A DNA stretch of 64,000 nt from Akkermansiaceae bacterium (GTDB lineage: Bacteria > Verrucomicrobiota > Verrucomicrobiia > Verrucomicrobiales > Akkermansiaceae), in NCBI GenBank assembly GCA_024233115.1, contig JACKQB010000007.1, forward strand, positions 186,001 to 250,000, read 5' to 3'. The notes under the pieces are model-generated. The model was not told the origin of the DNA and made no database searches. It saw only the letters and a program-made list of their open reading frames with translations. Every line of letters starts with the position of its first letter. The first letter of the stretch is position 1. Both the position numbers and the translations under genes were made by a program. This document shows positions 23,717-31,585 of this stretch, one piece after another.

Positions 23717-25192
23717 ATGCCTAGAAAAACCAAATCAACATCCAATGACTGGACGAATATCACGTATTCGCCGGCCCCCGAATCCGCCTCGCAAGTGCAG
23801 ATCGCTAAACGCTACGACCACTTCATCGGCGGCAAGTGGGTGGCTCCTGCACAAAAGAAATACTTCGCCACCACCAACCCTGCGACCGGGAAAAAACTCT
23901 CCGAGGTGGCGGAAGGTAGCCAAGAGGATGTCGATGCTGCCGTCAAGGCGGCCCGTGCCGCCTACAACGGTCCATGGGGGAAAATGAACGGACGTGAAAG
24001 AGGGAAATACATCTACCGCATCGCCCGGCTGATCCAGGAGCGCGCCCGTGAGTTTGCCATCATTGAAACCCTCGATGGCGGCAAACCGATCCGCGAGTCA
24101 CGCGACATCGACATCCCGCTGGCGGCGAATCACTTTTTCTACTACGCGGGATGGGCCGATAAGTTAGAATTCGCTTTTCCTAACCAGAAAACCTCATCTC
24201 TCGGAGTGGCAGGCCAGGTCATCCCGTGGAACTTTCCCTTCCTGATGGCCGCTTGGAAAATCGCGCCCGCGCTCGCGACCGGAAACACCGTCGTACTCAA
24301 GCCTGCGGAAACGACTCCCCTGACGGTACTCAAACTCGCCCAAGTCATCGCCGACTCCGGACTGCCCGATGGCGTGGTTAACATCGTCACCGGTGCAGGC
24401 GAAACCGGAGCCGCGCTCGTCAATCACCCTGACATCGACAAGGTTGCCTTCACCGGCTCCACCGGGGTGGGCAAGCTGATCCAGAAATCCATCGCTGGAA
24501 CCGATAAAAAGGTCACGCTCGAACTTGGAGGCAAGGCGGCCAACATCATCCTTGAGGATGCGCCTATCGACCAAGCGGTCGAGGGTGTCGTCAATGGCAT
24601 CTATTTCAACCAAGGCCACGTTTGCTGCGCAGGCTCACGTCTTTTCGTACAGGAAAACATCTACGAGGAAGTCATGTGGAAACTGAAGCGCCGCATGGAC
24701 ACACTGATCGTTGGCGATCCACTTGATAAAAATACCGACATAGGCGCGATCAACTCGAGGCAGCAGTTGGCGACCATCAAGAGCTTCATCAAAACCGGCC
24801 TTAAGGATGGCGGCGATATGTATCAACCTAGCTGCGATCTTCCAAGCAAAGGATACTGGTGCCCCCCCACTGTGTTTACCAACGTTGCCCAATCGTCCCG
24901 TATCGTTCAGGAGGAAATCTTCGGTCCTGTGCTCGCGGTGCAAACCTTCCGCACCGTTCCCGAGGTGATCGAAAAAGCCAACAACACTCCGTATGGTCTC
25001 TCCGCTGGTGTCTGGTGCGATAAAGGTGCCCGGCTTTTCCAGATCACAGGCGCACTCGATGCCGGTGTCGTCTGGGGCAACACCTTTAACAAATTCGACC
25101 CCACCTCACCCTTCGGAGGCTTCAAGGAAAGCGGATACGGTCGCGAAGGTGGCCTGCACGGACTCGGTGCCTACCTTAATTTAGAATACTAA
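23717..25192 (+). CDS. Aldehyde dehydrogenase, NAD(P)-dependent
   Basis: A 491-residue aldehyde dehydrogenase with all catalytic landmarks: the oxyanion Asn in QVIPWNFPFLMAAWK, the NAD-binding VLKPAETTPL and FTGSTGVGKLI, the general base Glu in VTLELGGKAANII, and the catalytic Cys303 in GHVCCAGSRL. The C-terminal oligomerisation motif is also present (NKFDPTSPFGGFKESGYGRE). It follows deoC after 47 bases of AT-rich sequence and precedes a half-length homologue. In this context the likely substrate is acetaldehyde from deoxyribose breakdown. The gene ends six bases before a REP-like repeat. Confidence 0.95.
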   Translation: MPRKTKSTSNDWTNITYSPAPESASQVQIAKRYDHFIGGKWVAPAQKKYFATTNPATGKKLSEVAEGSQEDVDAAVKAARAAYNGPWGKMNGRERGKYIYRIARLIQERAREFAIIETLDGGKPIRESRDIDIPLAANHFFYYAGWADKLEFAFPNQKTSSLGVAGQVIPWNFPFLMAAWKIAPALATGNTVVLKPAETTPLTVLKLAQVIADSGLPDGVVNIVTGAGETGAALVNHPDIDKVAFTGSTGVGKLIQKSIAGTDKKVTLELGGKAANIILEDAPIDQAVEGVVNGIYFNQGHVCCAGSRLFVQENIYEEVMWKLKRRMDTLIVGDPLDKNTDIGAINSRQQLATIKSFIKTGLKDGGDMYQPSCDLPSKGYWCPPTVFTNVAQSSRIVQEEIFGPVLAVQTFRTVPEVIEKANNTPYGLSAGVWCDKGARLFQITGALDAGVVWGNTFNKFDPTSPFGGFKESGYGREGGLHGLGAYLNLEY

Positions 25193-25197
25193 CAAAG

Positions 25198-25292
25198 CAG
25201 GGCGAGTTTCCAACTTGCCGACAACCCAAGGAATATCCACTCCAAACCTAACAAATTCACAAATCCTGCCGACAAGTTACAAACTTGCCTAC
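25198..25292. repeat. REP-like repeat pair in inverted orientation (copies B1, B2)
   Basis: B1 at 25198-25222 reads CAGGGCGAGTTTCCAACTTG then CCGAC, and B2 at 25268-25292 is the same repeat inverted (reverse complement begins GTAGGCAAGTTTGTAACTTG). The two arms can pair over about 25 bases around a 45-base loop. The pair occupies most of the gap between the two aldehyde dehydrogenase genes and could attenuate read-through or stabilise the upstream message. Confidence 0.75.
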
Positions 25293-25314
25293 TTTACACA
25301 AACCAACCCATCCC

Positions 25315-26190
25315 ATGGAAAGAATCGAAGTTTTGAAAACATACAAACTCTACATCGGCGGACAGTTCCCCCGCACGGAGTCCGGCCGCTATTACACTCC
25401 CGCTGGAAAAAACGGCAAAGCTCTCGGCAACATCTGTCTCAGCTCGCGCAAGGATTTCCGCAACGCTGTCGTGGCCGCGCGAACGGCACTCGGCGGCTGG
25501 AAAAAACGTGATGCGTTTAACCGCAGCCAGATCCTCTACCGCATCGGAGAGATGTTAGAAGGTCGCCGCGCCCAGTTTGAAGATGAACTCATGCTGCAAG
25601 GAGCCACCGCAGCTGCTGCCCGCAAAGAAGTTGAAACCGCCATCGACCAGTGCATTTATTACGCTGGTTGGTGCGACAAGTATCAGCAGACGTTTTCATC
25701 GGTGAATCCGGTCGCCAGTCCCCACTTTAACTTCTCCGTGTACGAGCCCGTAGGTGTCGTCGCGGCCATCGCTCCGGAAAAGTCATCCCTCGCAGGCCTG
25801 CTCGGCACCATCCTACCCATCATCGCAGGAGGTAACAGCTGCGTAGCGATTGCATCCGAAAGCAAACCGCTCTGCGCCATCACCCTCGCCGAGGCACTCG
25901 CCACATCGGATCTGCCAGGTGGTGTCGTCAACATCATCACCGGAAACCGCGCAGAACTTCTCCCCCACATCGGCACTCACATGGATGTCAATGCGGTCGT
26001 GGCTTCCGATCTATCAGACGGCGATAAAACCAGCCTCCGCACCGATGCCACCCACAACCTGAAACGCATCATCCTCCGCAAGGACGATCCCGCCAAAAGC
26101 GAATCCCCCTACCCCATTCTTTCCACCCAGGAAATCAAAACCACCTGGCACCCGATTGAATCAAGCATCACCGGGGTAGCCGGATACTAG
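25315..26190 (+). CDS. Half-length aldehyde dehydrogenase-like protein lacking the catalytic domain
   Basis: A 291-residue protein matching only the first part of an aldehyde dehydrogenase: YIGGQFPRTESGRYY, the Rossmann region VYEPVGVVAAIAPEKSSLAGLL, SKPLCAITLAEALATSDLPGGVVNIITG. Several functional residues are altered: the usual PWNFP motif reads APEKS, and the G-S-T NAD loop reads VVASDLSDG. The protein ends before the catalytic Cys and the oligomerisation tail. The frame is clean, so this looks like a maintained pseudo-enzyme rather than fresh decay. Comparable two-part arrangements occur as the second half of ALDH16-type proteins. It may be a structural partner of the complete enzyme encoded next to it. 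The ATG at 25315 gives the family N-terminus. Confidence 0.8.
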   Translation: MERIEVLKTYKLYIGGQFPRTESGRYYTPAGKNGKALGNICLSSRKDFRNAVVAARTALGGWKKRDAFNRSQILYRIGEMLEGRRAQFEDELMLQGATAAAARKEVETAIDQCIYYAGWCDKYQQTFSSVNPVASPHFNFSVYEPVGVVAAIAPEKSSLAGLLGTILPIIAGGNSCVAIASESKPLCAITLAEALATSDLPGGVVNIITGNRAELLPHIGTHMDVNAVVASDLSDGDKTSLRTDATHNLKRIILRKDDPAKSESPYPILSTQEIKTTWHPIESSITGVAGY

Positions 26191-26291
26191 CGTTGCTTGT
26201 TCGGGTCATGAAGTTACGCCCACTCCCATTAAATTTAGATCAATTGATATTCTCCTTGCCTTAGTTAAAGGATTTGATAGATTTCGACACT

Positions 26292-26996
26292 ATGCAAGCC
26301 CCCTTACCTTTGCATGTCGGTCTTGTGATGGCATGTACCCTCAACCTTGTTTCCGCCCAGTCCATTGATTGGACCGACTGGACTTCTGTCAATGGCACAA
26401 ACGACGTCGCGACAGGCTCCCTGTTAATTGATGGAACCATCAATGCCACGGTATCCGTCAGTGGATGTGTCGCTGGCACGGTCATCGACGGCACCAGCAC
26501 GGCGTTCAGCAATGCGGCGCTTTTTTCTCCTGCCTTGGTAACGAGTGACACACTCCGTTCCGACCATAATGGCTCCATACCAGCCATGGGTGATTTTGTG
26601 ATCACCTTCAGCAGTGCTATCACCAATCCGTTTTTCCACCTGAAGGAAAACCATCACGGTTTCCAAGCCTTTGACCACACCACGGGCACTCCCATCGCCA
26701 CGGAAATCGTATCGGGAAACCTGGTCCACACACCTGGCGACAATACAACCCTGGGGGCCGACACATGGACAGGAGGCTTTATGCTGATCGGCTCGGATAC
26801 CAATAACTTCGGAACCACCGCCGACGGCTCGTTTTACTTACTCGGCACCTACACTCAGATCCGGATTCGATCCATCAACGAGGATATTGTTTTCTATCAA
26901 ATTGGTGATGATGATCATGTAGCACCCGTTCCCGAGCCTAGCACCCTGTGGCTTGGAATGCTCGGCTTCTTCTTTTTGCTACGCAGACGAAAGTAG
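26292..26996 (+). CDS. PEP-CTERM sorting-signal protein
   Basis: A 234-residue exported protein with a signal peptide (MQAPLPLHVGLVMACTLNLV, cleaved near SAQ) and a C-terminal exosortase signal: VPEPSTLWLG, a hydrophobic stretch and RRRK. The mature part is a beta-rich domain full of Thr, Ser, Asn and Asp without known motif. Exosortase would cut at the PEP motif and release or anchor it in exopolysaccharide or the envelope. The ATG at 26292 was preferred over a TTG at 26274. It is monocistronic as far as can be seen, lying between the aldehyde dehydrogenase cluster and the hydroxyproline island. Confidence 0.9.
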   Translation: MQAPLPLHVGLVMACTLNLVSAQSIDWTDWTSVNGTNDVATGSLLIDGTINATVSVSGCVAGTVIDGTSTAFSNAALFSPALVTSDTLRSDHNGSIPAMGDFVITFSSAITNPFFHLKENHHGFQAFDHTTGTPIATEIVSGNLVHTPGDNTTLGADTWTGGFMLIGSDTNNFGTTADGSFYLLGTYTQIRIRSINEDIVFYQIGDDDHVAPVPEPSTLWLGMLGFFFLLRRRK

Positions 26997-27075
26997 CCTG
27001 GCGCCAGTTGGCTTTATCCAAAAAACCAGCCCCTGCCGCTGAATCTGCCTAGACGCGGCTGCTATACTGCCTGGC

Positions 27076-28011
27076 ATGAGCAACATTTTCTCAGGTACCA
27101 TACCCGCACTGATGACCCCTTGTGATGCCGGGGGAAATCCGGATTTCAACACACTGGTCGAAACCGCACAGGGGCTGGTCGACGCCGGCATGGACTCGGT
27201 GGTTTACTGCGGCTCGATGGGCGACTGGCCATTACTGACCGACCAGCAACGTCAGACCGGTGTCAAGGCACTGGTCGACGCCGGAATCAAGGTGATTGTC
27301 GGCACCGGAGCGCAGAACACCAGGATTGCCGAGGAACACGCCGCCCACGCGCGGGAAGTAGGAGCCCACGGGCTGATGGTCATCCCGCGTGTGCTGTCAC
27401 GCGGACTCTCCCCGGCTGCGCAATACAACCACTTCACCGCCATCCTTGAAGCTGGTGGCCCGGACCTGCCCGCCGTGATTTACAACTCCCCTTATTACGG
27501 CTTTGCCACCAGGGCTGACCTCTTTTTTAAACTGCATGACAAGTATCCTCAACTGATCGGATTCAAGGAGTTCGGTGGTGCGGCGGATCTAACCTACGCG
27601 GCGGAAAACATCACCACCGGTAACGACAAGCTCACTCTCATGGTGGGGGTGGACACCCAGGCATACCATGGATTTGTCAACTGTGGTGCCGGAGGGGCGA
27701 TCACCGGTGTCGGTAATGCCCTGCCCAAAGAAGTCCTTCATCTGGTCGACCTCTGCCAGCGCGCCGCCAAAGGTGACGCCCAGGCCCGCGTCCATGCCCT
27801 GGAGCTCAGTGAGGCGATGCAGGTGCTCTCCACCTTCGACGAAGGTCCCGATCTCGTTCTCTATTACAAACACCTTATGGTGCTCGAAGGACACGACGCC
27901 TACAGATACCAGATCTACGCCGACGATCAGCTGAGCCCGCCGCAAAAGGCGCACCTGGAGTCGCAGCACTTCCTGTTCCGCAACTGGTGGGCGTCCTGGG
28001 AAGGAAGGTAG
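27076..28011 (+). CDS. Dihydrodipicolinate synthase-family deaminase of the hydroxyproline pathway
   Basis: A 311-residue TIM barrel of the DapA superfamily. The Schiff-base lysine is K164 (LIGFKEFGG) and the active-site tyrosine Y136 (AVIYNSPYYG). DapA-like proteins clustered with hydroxyproline epimerase genes deaminate 1-pyrroline-4-hydroxy-2-carboxylate to 2-oxoglutarate semialdehyde; the genes for the epimerase and the semialdehyde dehydrogenase follow here on the opposite strand. A TATACT hexamer at 27063-27068 lies only 7 bases before the ATG, suggesting a leaderless transcript. The TAG stop is part of a REP-like repeat. Specificity is inferred from context. Confidence 0.88.
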   Translation: MSNIFSGTIPALMTPCDAGGNPDFNTLVETAQGLVDAGMDSVVYCGSMGDWPLLTDQQRQTGVKALVDAGIKVIVGTGAQNTRIAEEHAAHAREVGAHGLMVIPRVLSRGLSPAAQYNHFTAILEAGGPDLPAVIYNSPYYGFATRADLFFKLHDKYPQLIGFKEFGGAADLTYAAENITTGNDKLTLMVGVDTQAYHGFVNCGAGGAITGVGNALPKEVLHLVDLCQRAAKGDAQARVHALELSEAMQVLSTFDEGPDLVLYYKHLMVLEGHDAYRYQIYADDQLSPPQKAHLESQHFLFRNWWASWEGR

Positions 28012-28076
28012 GGCGAGTTTCCAACTTGCCGACAGCCCAAGGACAGATCAGCCGACAACTTACCAAGTTGTCCTAC
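28008..28076. repeat. REP-like inverted pair between convergent genes, forming a hairpin (copies C1, C2)
   Basis: C1 (28008-28033) and C2 (28051-28076) are inverted copies separated by 17 bases, so transcripts from either side fold into a long hairpin. C2 contains CAACTTGGTAAGTTG, itself a perfect palindrome. The TAG stop of the plus-strand deaminase gene (28009-28011) and the TAG stop of the minus-strand dehydrogenase gene (28073-28075) both lie inside the GTAGG / CCTAC ends of the repeat. It probably serves as a bidirectional terminator. Confidence 0.8.
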
Positions 28077-29632
28077 ACCTCACTGCGCCGTATTCCAAGT
28101 GGGTTACCCTCCTTGAGTGCATCCGGCAGCAGTACATCCGGGCAATCCTGGTAGCAGACGGGACGCGTGAAACGGTAGATTGCCATGGTGCCTACGGAGC
28201 TGCTTCGTCCATCGGATGTCGCGGGATACGGGCCGCCGTGAACCATGCTGGCACAAACTTCGACCCCGGTGGGGAAGCCGTTAAAGACAAGTCGGCCGGC
28301 GCGGTCCTCCATCAGTTTGGCGAGGCCTCCTTGCAGGGCAAGTTCACCATCGGTGCCATGCACACTCGCTGTGAGCTGGCCACCGAGAGCGCCAAACAAT
28401 GCAGCTAATTCGTCATCGCTGGTATAGGTGACAATCAATGTGGCCGGTCCAAAGACTTCTTCGGTAAGGTCACCGGCGGCAAGGAAATCAACGGCACTGG
28501 TCTGGAATACGGTTGGCACTGCCTGGTTGCCATGCTCTCCGCAATGGCCTTCCGCCAGCGTTTGCACCCGGGGATGGTTTTTAAGCTGGTCGAGCCCTGC
28601 ACCATATGCCTGGCAAATACCGGAGTTCAGCATGCTGGCACCCGTGCTGTTAGTCACGAGTTCGGCGAGTTTACCTATGACCCGGCCAACCACATCGGCA
28701 TGGATAAACACCAGACCCGGGTTGGTGCAGAACTGCCCGACACCGAGGGTGAGCGAAGCAAACAATCCTTCGGCAAGCGCCTCGCCTTTTTCAATCGCAA
28801 TTTCCGGAAGGATGACCACCGGATTGATGGCGCTCATTTCGGCATAGACCGGTATCGGCTCCGGGCGCGCGGCGGCGAGATCCATCAGCGCACGCCCCCC
28901 AGCGTATGACCCGGTAAAGCCAACGGCCTTGATCGCAGGATGTTTGACCAGCGCCTGGCCAATGGTCCGGCCGCCTCCGTAGACAAGAGAGAAAACCCCC
29001 TCGGGAAGTCCACAACCAGCCACCGCTTGCTGGATGGCGAGACCGACAATCTCTGCCGTGCCACTGTGTGACGAGTGGGCTTTGACGATGACCGGACAAC
29101 CCGCCGCAAGTGCCGAGGCGGTGTCACCCCCTGCGGTGGAGAATGCCAGCGGAAAGTTAGACGCGGCAAAAACAGCCACCGGCCCGAGTGGACGCAGCAT
29201 GCTGCGGGTATCAACTTTCGGCAGAGGTTGGCGGTCGGGCTGGGCCCGGTCAATACGGGCATCCACCCATGAGCCCTCTTCGACAAGATTGGCGAACATC
29301 CGTAACTGACCACAGGTGCGCCCTGCCTCGCCCCGGACCCGCATTTCCGGCAAACCTGTCTCGAGTGGCATACGCTCGACGAGATCCTCAATGGATGCCT
29401 CGATATTGTCCGCAATGGCGCGGAGAAACCCCGCCTTTTCAGCTCCGGAGGTATCGCGGTAGCTAACAAAGGCTGCCGCAGCGAGGTCAACCGCCTGCTC
29501 AAGCTCGTCGTTCGTGGCCGCTACGTAATCAGGTGCAAGCACTTCGTTTGTTACTGGGTTGATACTATTACCTGCCGGCTCCTTGCCTTGGCCGCGGCGA
29601 CTGCCGATGATGGATGTTCCTTTGAGTGTCAT
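28073..29632 (-). CDS. 2-oxoglutarate semialdehyde dehydrogenase (2,5-dioxovalerate dehydrogenase)
   Basis: A 519-residue aldehyde dehydrogenase of the KGSADH subgroup, which oxidises 2-oxoglutarate semialdehyde to 2-oxoglutarate. Family marks are MTLKGTSIIG at the N-terminus, PVAVFAASNFPLAFSTAGGD, HSSHSGTAEIVG, VGFTGSYAGGRALMD, the Glu in PVYAEMSAINPVVILPE, and the catalytic Cys in GVGQFCTNPG, all in the form seen in enzymes from hydroxyproline and sugar-acid catabolism. Its ATG overlaps the stop of the upstream epimerase gene (ATGA, 29629-29632), so the two are co-translated. The stop codon lies in a REP-like repeat. It is the last step of the pathway encoded here. Confidence 0.93.
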   Translation of the reverse strand: MTLKGTSIIGSRRGQGKEPAGNSINPVTNEVLAPDYVAATNDELEQAVDLAAAAFVSYRDTSGAEKAGFLRAIADNIEASIEDLVERMPLETGLPEMRVRGEAGRTCGQLRMFANLVEEGSWVDARIDRAQPDRQPLPKVDTRSMLRPLGPVAVFAASNFPLAFSTAGGDTASALAAGCPVIVKAHSSHSGTAEIVGLAIQQAVAGCGLPEGVFSLVYGGGRTIGQALVKHPAIKAVGFTGSYAGGRALMDLAAARPEPIPVYAEMSAINPVVILPEIAIEKGEALAEGLFASLTLGVGQFCTNPGLVFIHADVVGRVIGKLAELVTNSTGASMLNSGICQAYGAGLDQLKNHPRVQTLAEGHCGEHGNQAVPTVFQTSAVDFLAAGDLTEEVFGPATLIVTYTSDDELAALFGALGGQLTASVHGTDGELALQGGLAKLMEDRAGRLVFNGFPTGVEVCASMVHGGPYPATSDGRSSSVGTMAIYRFTRPVCYQDCPDVLLPDALKEGNPLGIRRSEV

Positions 29633-30624
29633 AATGATTTTGAGTTTAATTGGGAGATGCCGTGTTTAAACGGATCTTCCTCTTGAAGGATGAGCGATGC
29701 CTCACTATTAACGTAAGCCGAGCCGGTAATGAAGGGAATAACGCGATCATTTTCGAGCGGCTCTACACGCCCATCAAATACCGTGTTGAGGATACTGGCC
29801 TGTCGCCAGACTTCACCTTGCTTGATTTTTCCATCGGCGTAGAGGCAAGCCAGCTTTGCACTCGTACCCGTGCCGCAGGGAGACCGGTCGTATTCAAGCC
29901 CCGGACAGAGCACGAAACTACGGCTATCCGAGACACCGGGGGTAGGAGTTCCAAAAATCTCCACATGGTCGATTTCCATGCCATCAGCCCCTGTAATCCC
30001 CTGACCCGCCAGGGCTTGGACAATGGCTGATGAAAAACGGGTGAGCTCCGGGATATTTCCGGGAATGACCTCCAGGCCGGTTCCGGTGTTGTTGACATCA
30101 ACCAGGAAAAACCAGTTTCCACCCCATGCGATGTCACCGACAATTTCGCCAAACCCGGGCACAGCCACCGTGACATTGGCCCTGAACCGGTAACTCGGGA
30201 CATTGGCTACGGTGACCGAACCATCTTCGTGTAGCTCGGCAACAACTTCACCCACGGGGGTTTCGATGCGGTGTTTACCCGTGGAAATTTTCCCCAGGTG
30301 CGCCAGGGTCACAGTAAGTCCTATGGTGCCATGGATACAACCGTTGAGGTAGCCTACGTTATTAAAAAAGATCACGCCCGCCACGCAGTCCGGGTTCACC
30401 GGCTGGCAGAGCAGGGCACCTACCATCGCGGAATGACCGCGCGGCTCGTTGATGCAGGCCGAGCGGATCCAATCGTATTTCTCGCGCAGCCATTCCCGAC
30501 GTGCCATCAGGCTTCCCGAATCCAGCCCCCCCACCCCCTGCGGCAGGTCCACTATCACGCGGGTAGGTTCGCCGCCGGTATGGGAGTCGACGACTTTCAG
30601 ATGCAGGTGTCCGGAGTTGCTCAT
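29629..30624 (-). CDS. 4-hydroxyproline 2-epimerase (proline racemase family)
   Basis: A 331-residue proline racemase-fold enzyme. Both catalytic cysteines are present, C96 in NGCIHGTIG and C250 in DRSPCGTGTSAKLA, so it is an epimerase or racemase and not a dehydratase (which has Thr in place of the first Cys). In this cluster it should convert trans-4-hydroxy-L-proline to cis-4-hydroxy-D-proline in the cytoplasm. It begins MSNSGHLHLKVVDSHTGGEPTR, as usual. The start codon lies about 12 bases from a TATAGT on the minus strand (30641-30636), again leaving almost no leader, and it shares the intergenic region with a divergent regulator. Confidence 0.93.
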   Translation of the reverse strand: MSNSGHLHLKVVDSHTGGEPTRVIVDLPQGVGGLDSGSLMARREWLREKYDWIRSACINEPRGHSAMVGALLCQPVNPDCVAGVIFFNNVGYLNGCIHGTIGLTVTLAHLGKISTGKHRIETPVGEVVAELHEDGSVTVANVPSYRFRANVTVAVPGFGEIVGDIAWGGNWFFLVDVNNTGTGLEVIPGNIPELTRFSSAIVQALAGQGITGADGMEIDHVEIFGTPTPGVSDSRSFVLCPGLEYDRSPCGTGTSAKLACLYADGKIKQGEVWRQASILNTVFDGRVEPLENDRVIPFITGSAYVNSEASLILQEEDPFKHGISQLNSKSL

Positions 30625-30635
30625 TGATGTATTTT

Positions 30636-30673
30636 ACTATAGCATTTCGGTCTTGTTGGAATCCATAGGTTCC
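30636..30673. promoter_or_regulatory. Divergent promoter/operator region of the hydroxyproline genes
   Basis: Between the epimerase and the divergent PAS-AraC regulator, the minus strand has TATAGT (30641-30636) as a -10 box for the epimerase. At 30658-30673 lies an interrupted inverted repeat GGAATCCATAGGTTCC, overlapping the expected -35 region. That is a suitable site for an AraC-family activator. The site assignment is inference from position and symmetry. Confidence 0.4.
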
Positions 30674-30695
30674 GCCATCGAATCTGCACACAACC

Positions 30696-31442
30696 ATGAG
30701 TACAGCCAGAGATATCCGTGAAGCATTTCTTGAGCGACTTGATAAACCTGTGCTTACTGAGGAGTTGTTTGACCAAGTGCCGGATATTGCCTTTTTTATC
30801 AAAGACCATCTAGGGCGGTATGTCGCCGCCAATAAAACGCTGGTTGCACGTTCCGGGGCACCCAGCAAGGACGCCTTGATCGGCAAAACCGCTGACGAGT
30901 TATTTCCCGGACCATTGGGAACAGCCTTTGCCGAGCAGGACCAGCAGGTTTTAAAAACCGCATTACGCATCGTCGGCCAACTTGAGCTCCACATCCACCC
31001 TAACAAACACGAAGGCTGGTGCATCACCTACAAGGAACCTATTTTTGACGCCCGGAAACGCATCGTGGGAATCTCCGGTATCTCCCAGGATATCCGGTCG
31101 GCAGCGCAAGGGGGCGAAAACCTGACATCCATCGCCAGGGTGCTCAAACACATCCGTGAAAACGTGGACCAACCACTCAGGCTACCGGAACTTGCGGAAA
31201 TGGCTGGTCTCTCGGTCTATCAACTCGATCAACGTATCCGCGCACTCTATCAGGTATCGGCCGGCCAGTGCATCACCCGCGCGAGAATCGAAGCGGCATG
31301 CCACATGTTGAATACCACCGGAAAATCCATTGCCAACATCGCGCTGGAATGTGGCTACTCGGACCAATCCGCCTTTACCCGACAGTTCAAGCAGACCACG
31401 GGACTCACCCCCAAGGCGTATCGGGACAGGAGGACTCTTTGA
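30696..31442 (+). CDS. PAS domain AraC-family transcriptional regulator
   Basis: A 248-residue regulator. Residues 20-130 form a PAS domain (FDQVPDIAFFIKDHLGRYVAANKTLV, GKTADELFPGPLG, then a GISGISQDI end), and residues 145-248 an AraC-type DNA-binding domain with two helix-turn-helix units (LPELAEMAGLSVYQLDQRI and IANIALECGYSDQSAFTRQF followed by GLTPKAYR). It lies divergent from the epimerase-dehydrogenase pair and beside the oxidase gene, so it very likely controls hydroxyproline catabolism, with the PAS domain sensing a pathway intermediate or redox state. This architecture differs from the GntR or cupin-AraC regulators usual in such clusters. Confidence 0.92.
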   Translation: MSTARDIREAFLERLDKPVLTEELFDQVPDIAFFIKDHLGRYVAANKTLVARSGAPSKDALIGKTADELFPGPLGTAFAEQDQQVLKTALRIVGQLELHIHPNKHEGWCITYKEPIFDARKRIVGISGISQDIRSAAQGGENLTSIARVLKHIRENVDQPLRLPELAEMAGLSVYQLDQRIRALYQVSAGQCITRARIEAACHMLNTTGKSIANIALECGYSDQSAFTRQFKQTTGLTPKAYRDRRTL

Positions 31443-31487
31443 AACGCATGGAAACTGATGGATGATGATGGATGATTGTCGAATAAC

Positions 31488-31539
31488 GATTTTTGAAGGC
31501 TGAAGTATTTGGCTAAGCTTACTTCGCCTTTGAAAAATC
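31488..31539. terminator. Bidirectional terminator-like hairpin
   Basis: GATTTTTGAAGGCTGAAGTA (31488-31507) pairs with TACTTCGCCTTTGAAAAATC (31520-31539) with two single-base bulges and a 12-base loop. It lies between the convergent regulator and oxidase genes, and the A/T-rich outer stem gives T runs on both strands. It fits a shared terminator. Confidence 0.65.
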
Positions 31540-31585
31540 ATCACTCATCAACCGCCAATCAGTATTTCTCAATTTTCGAAACGTG

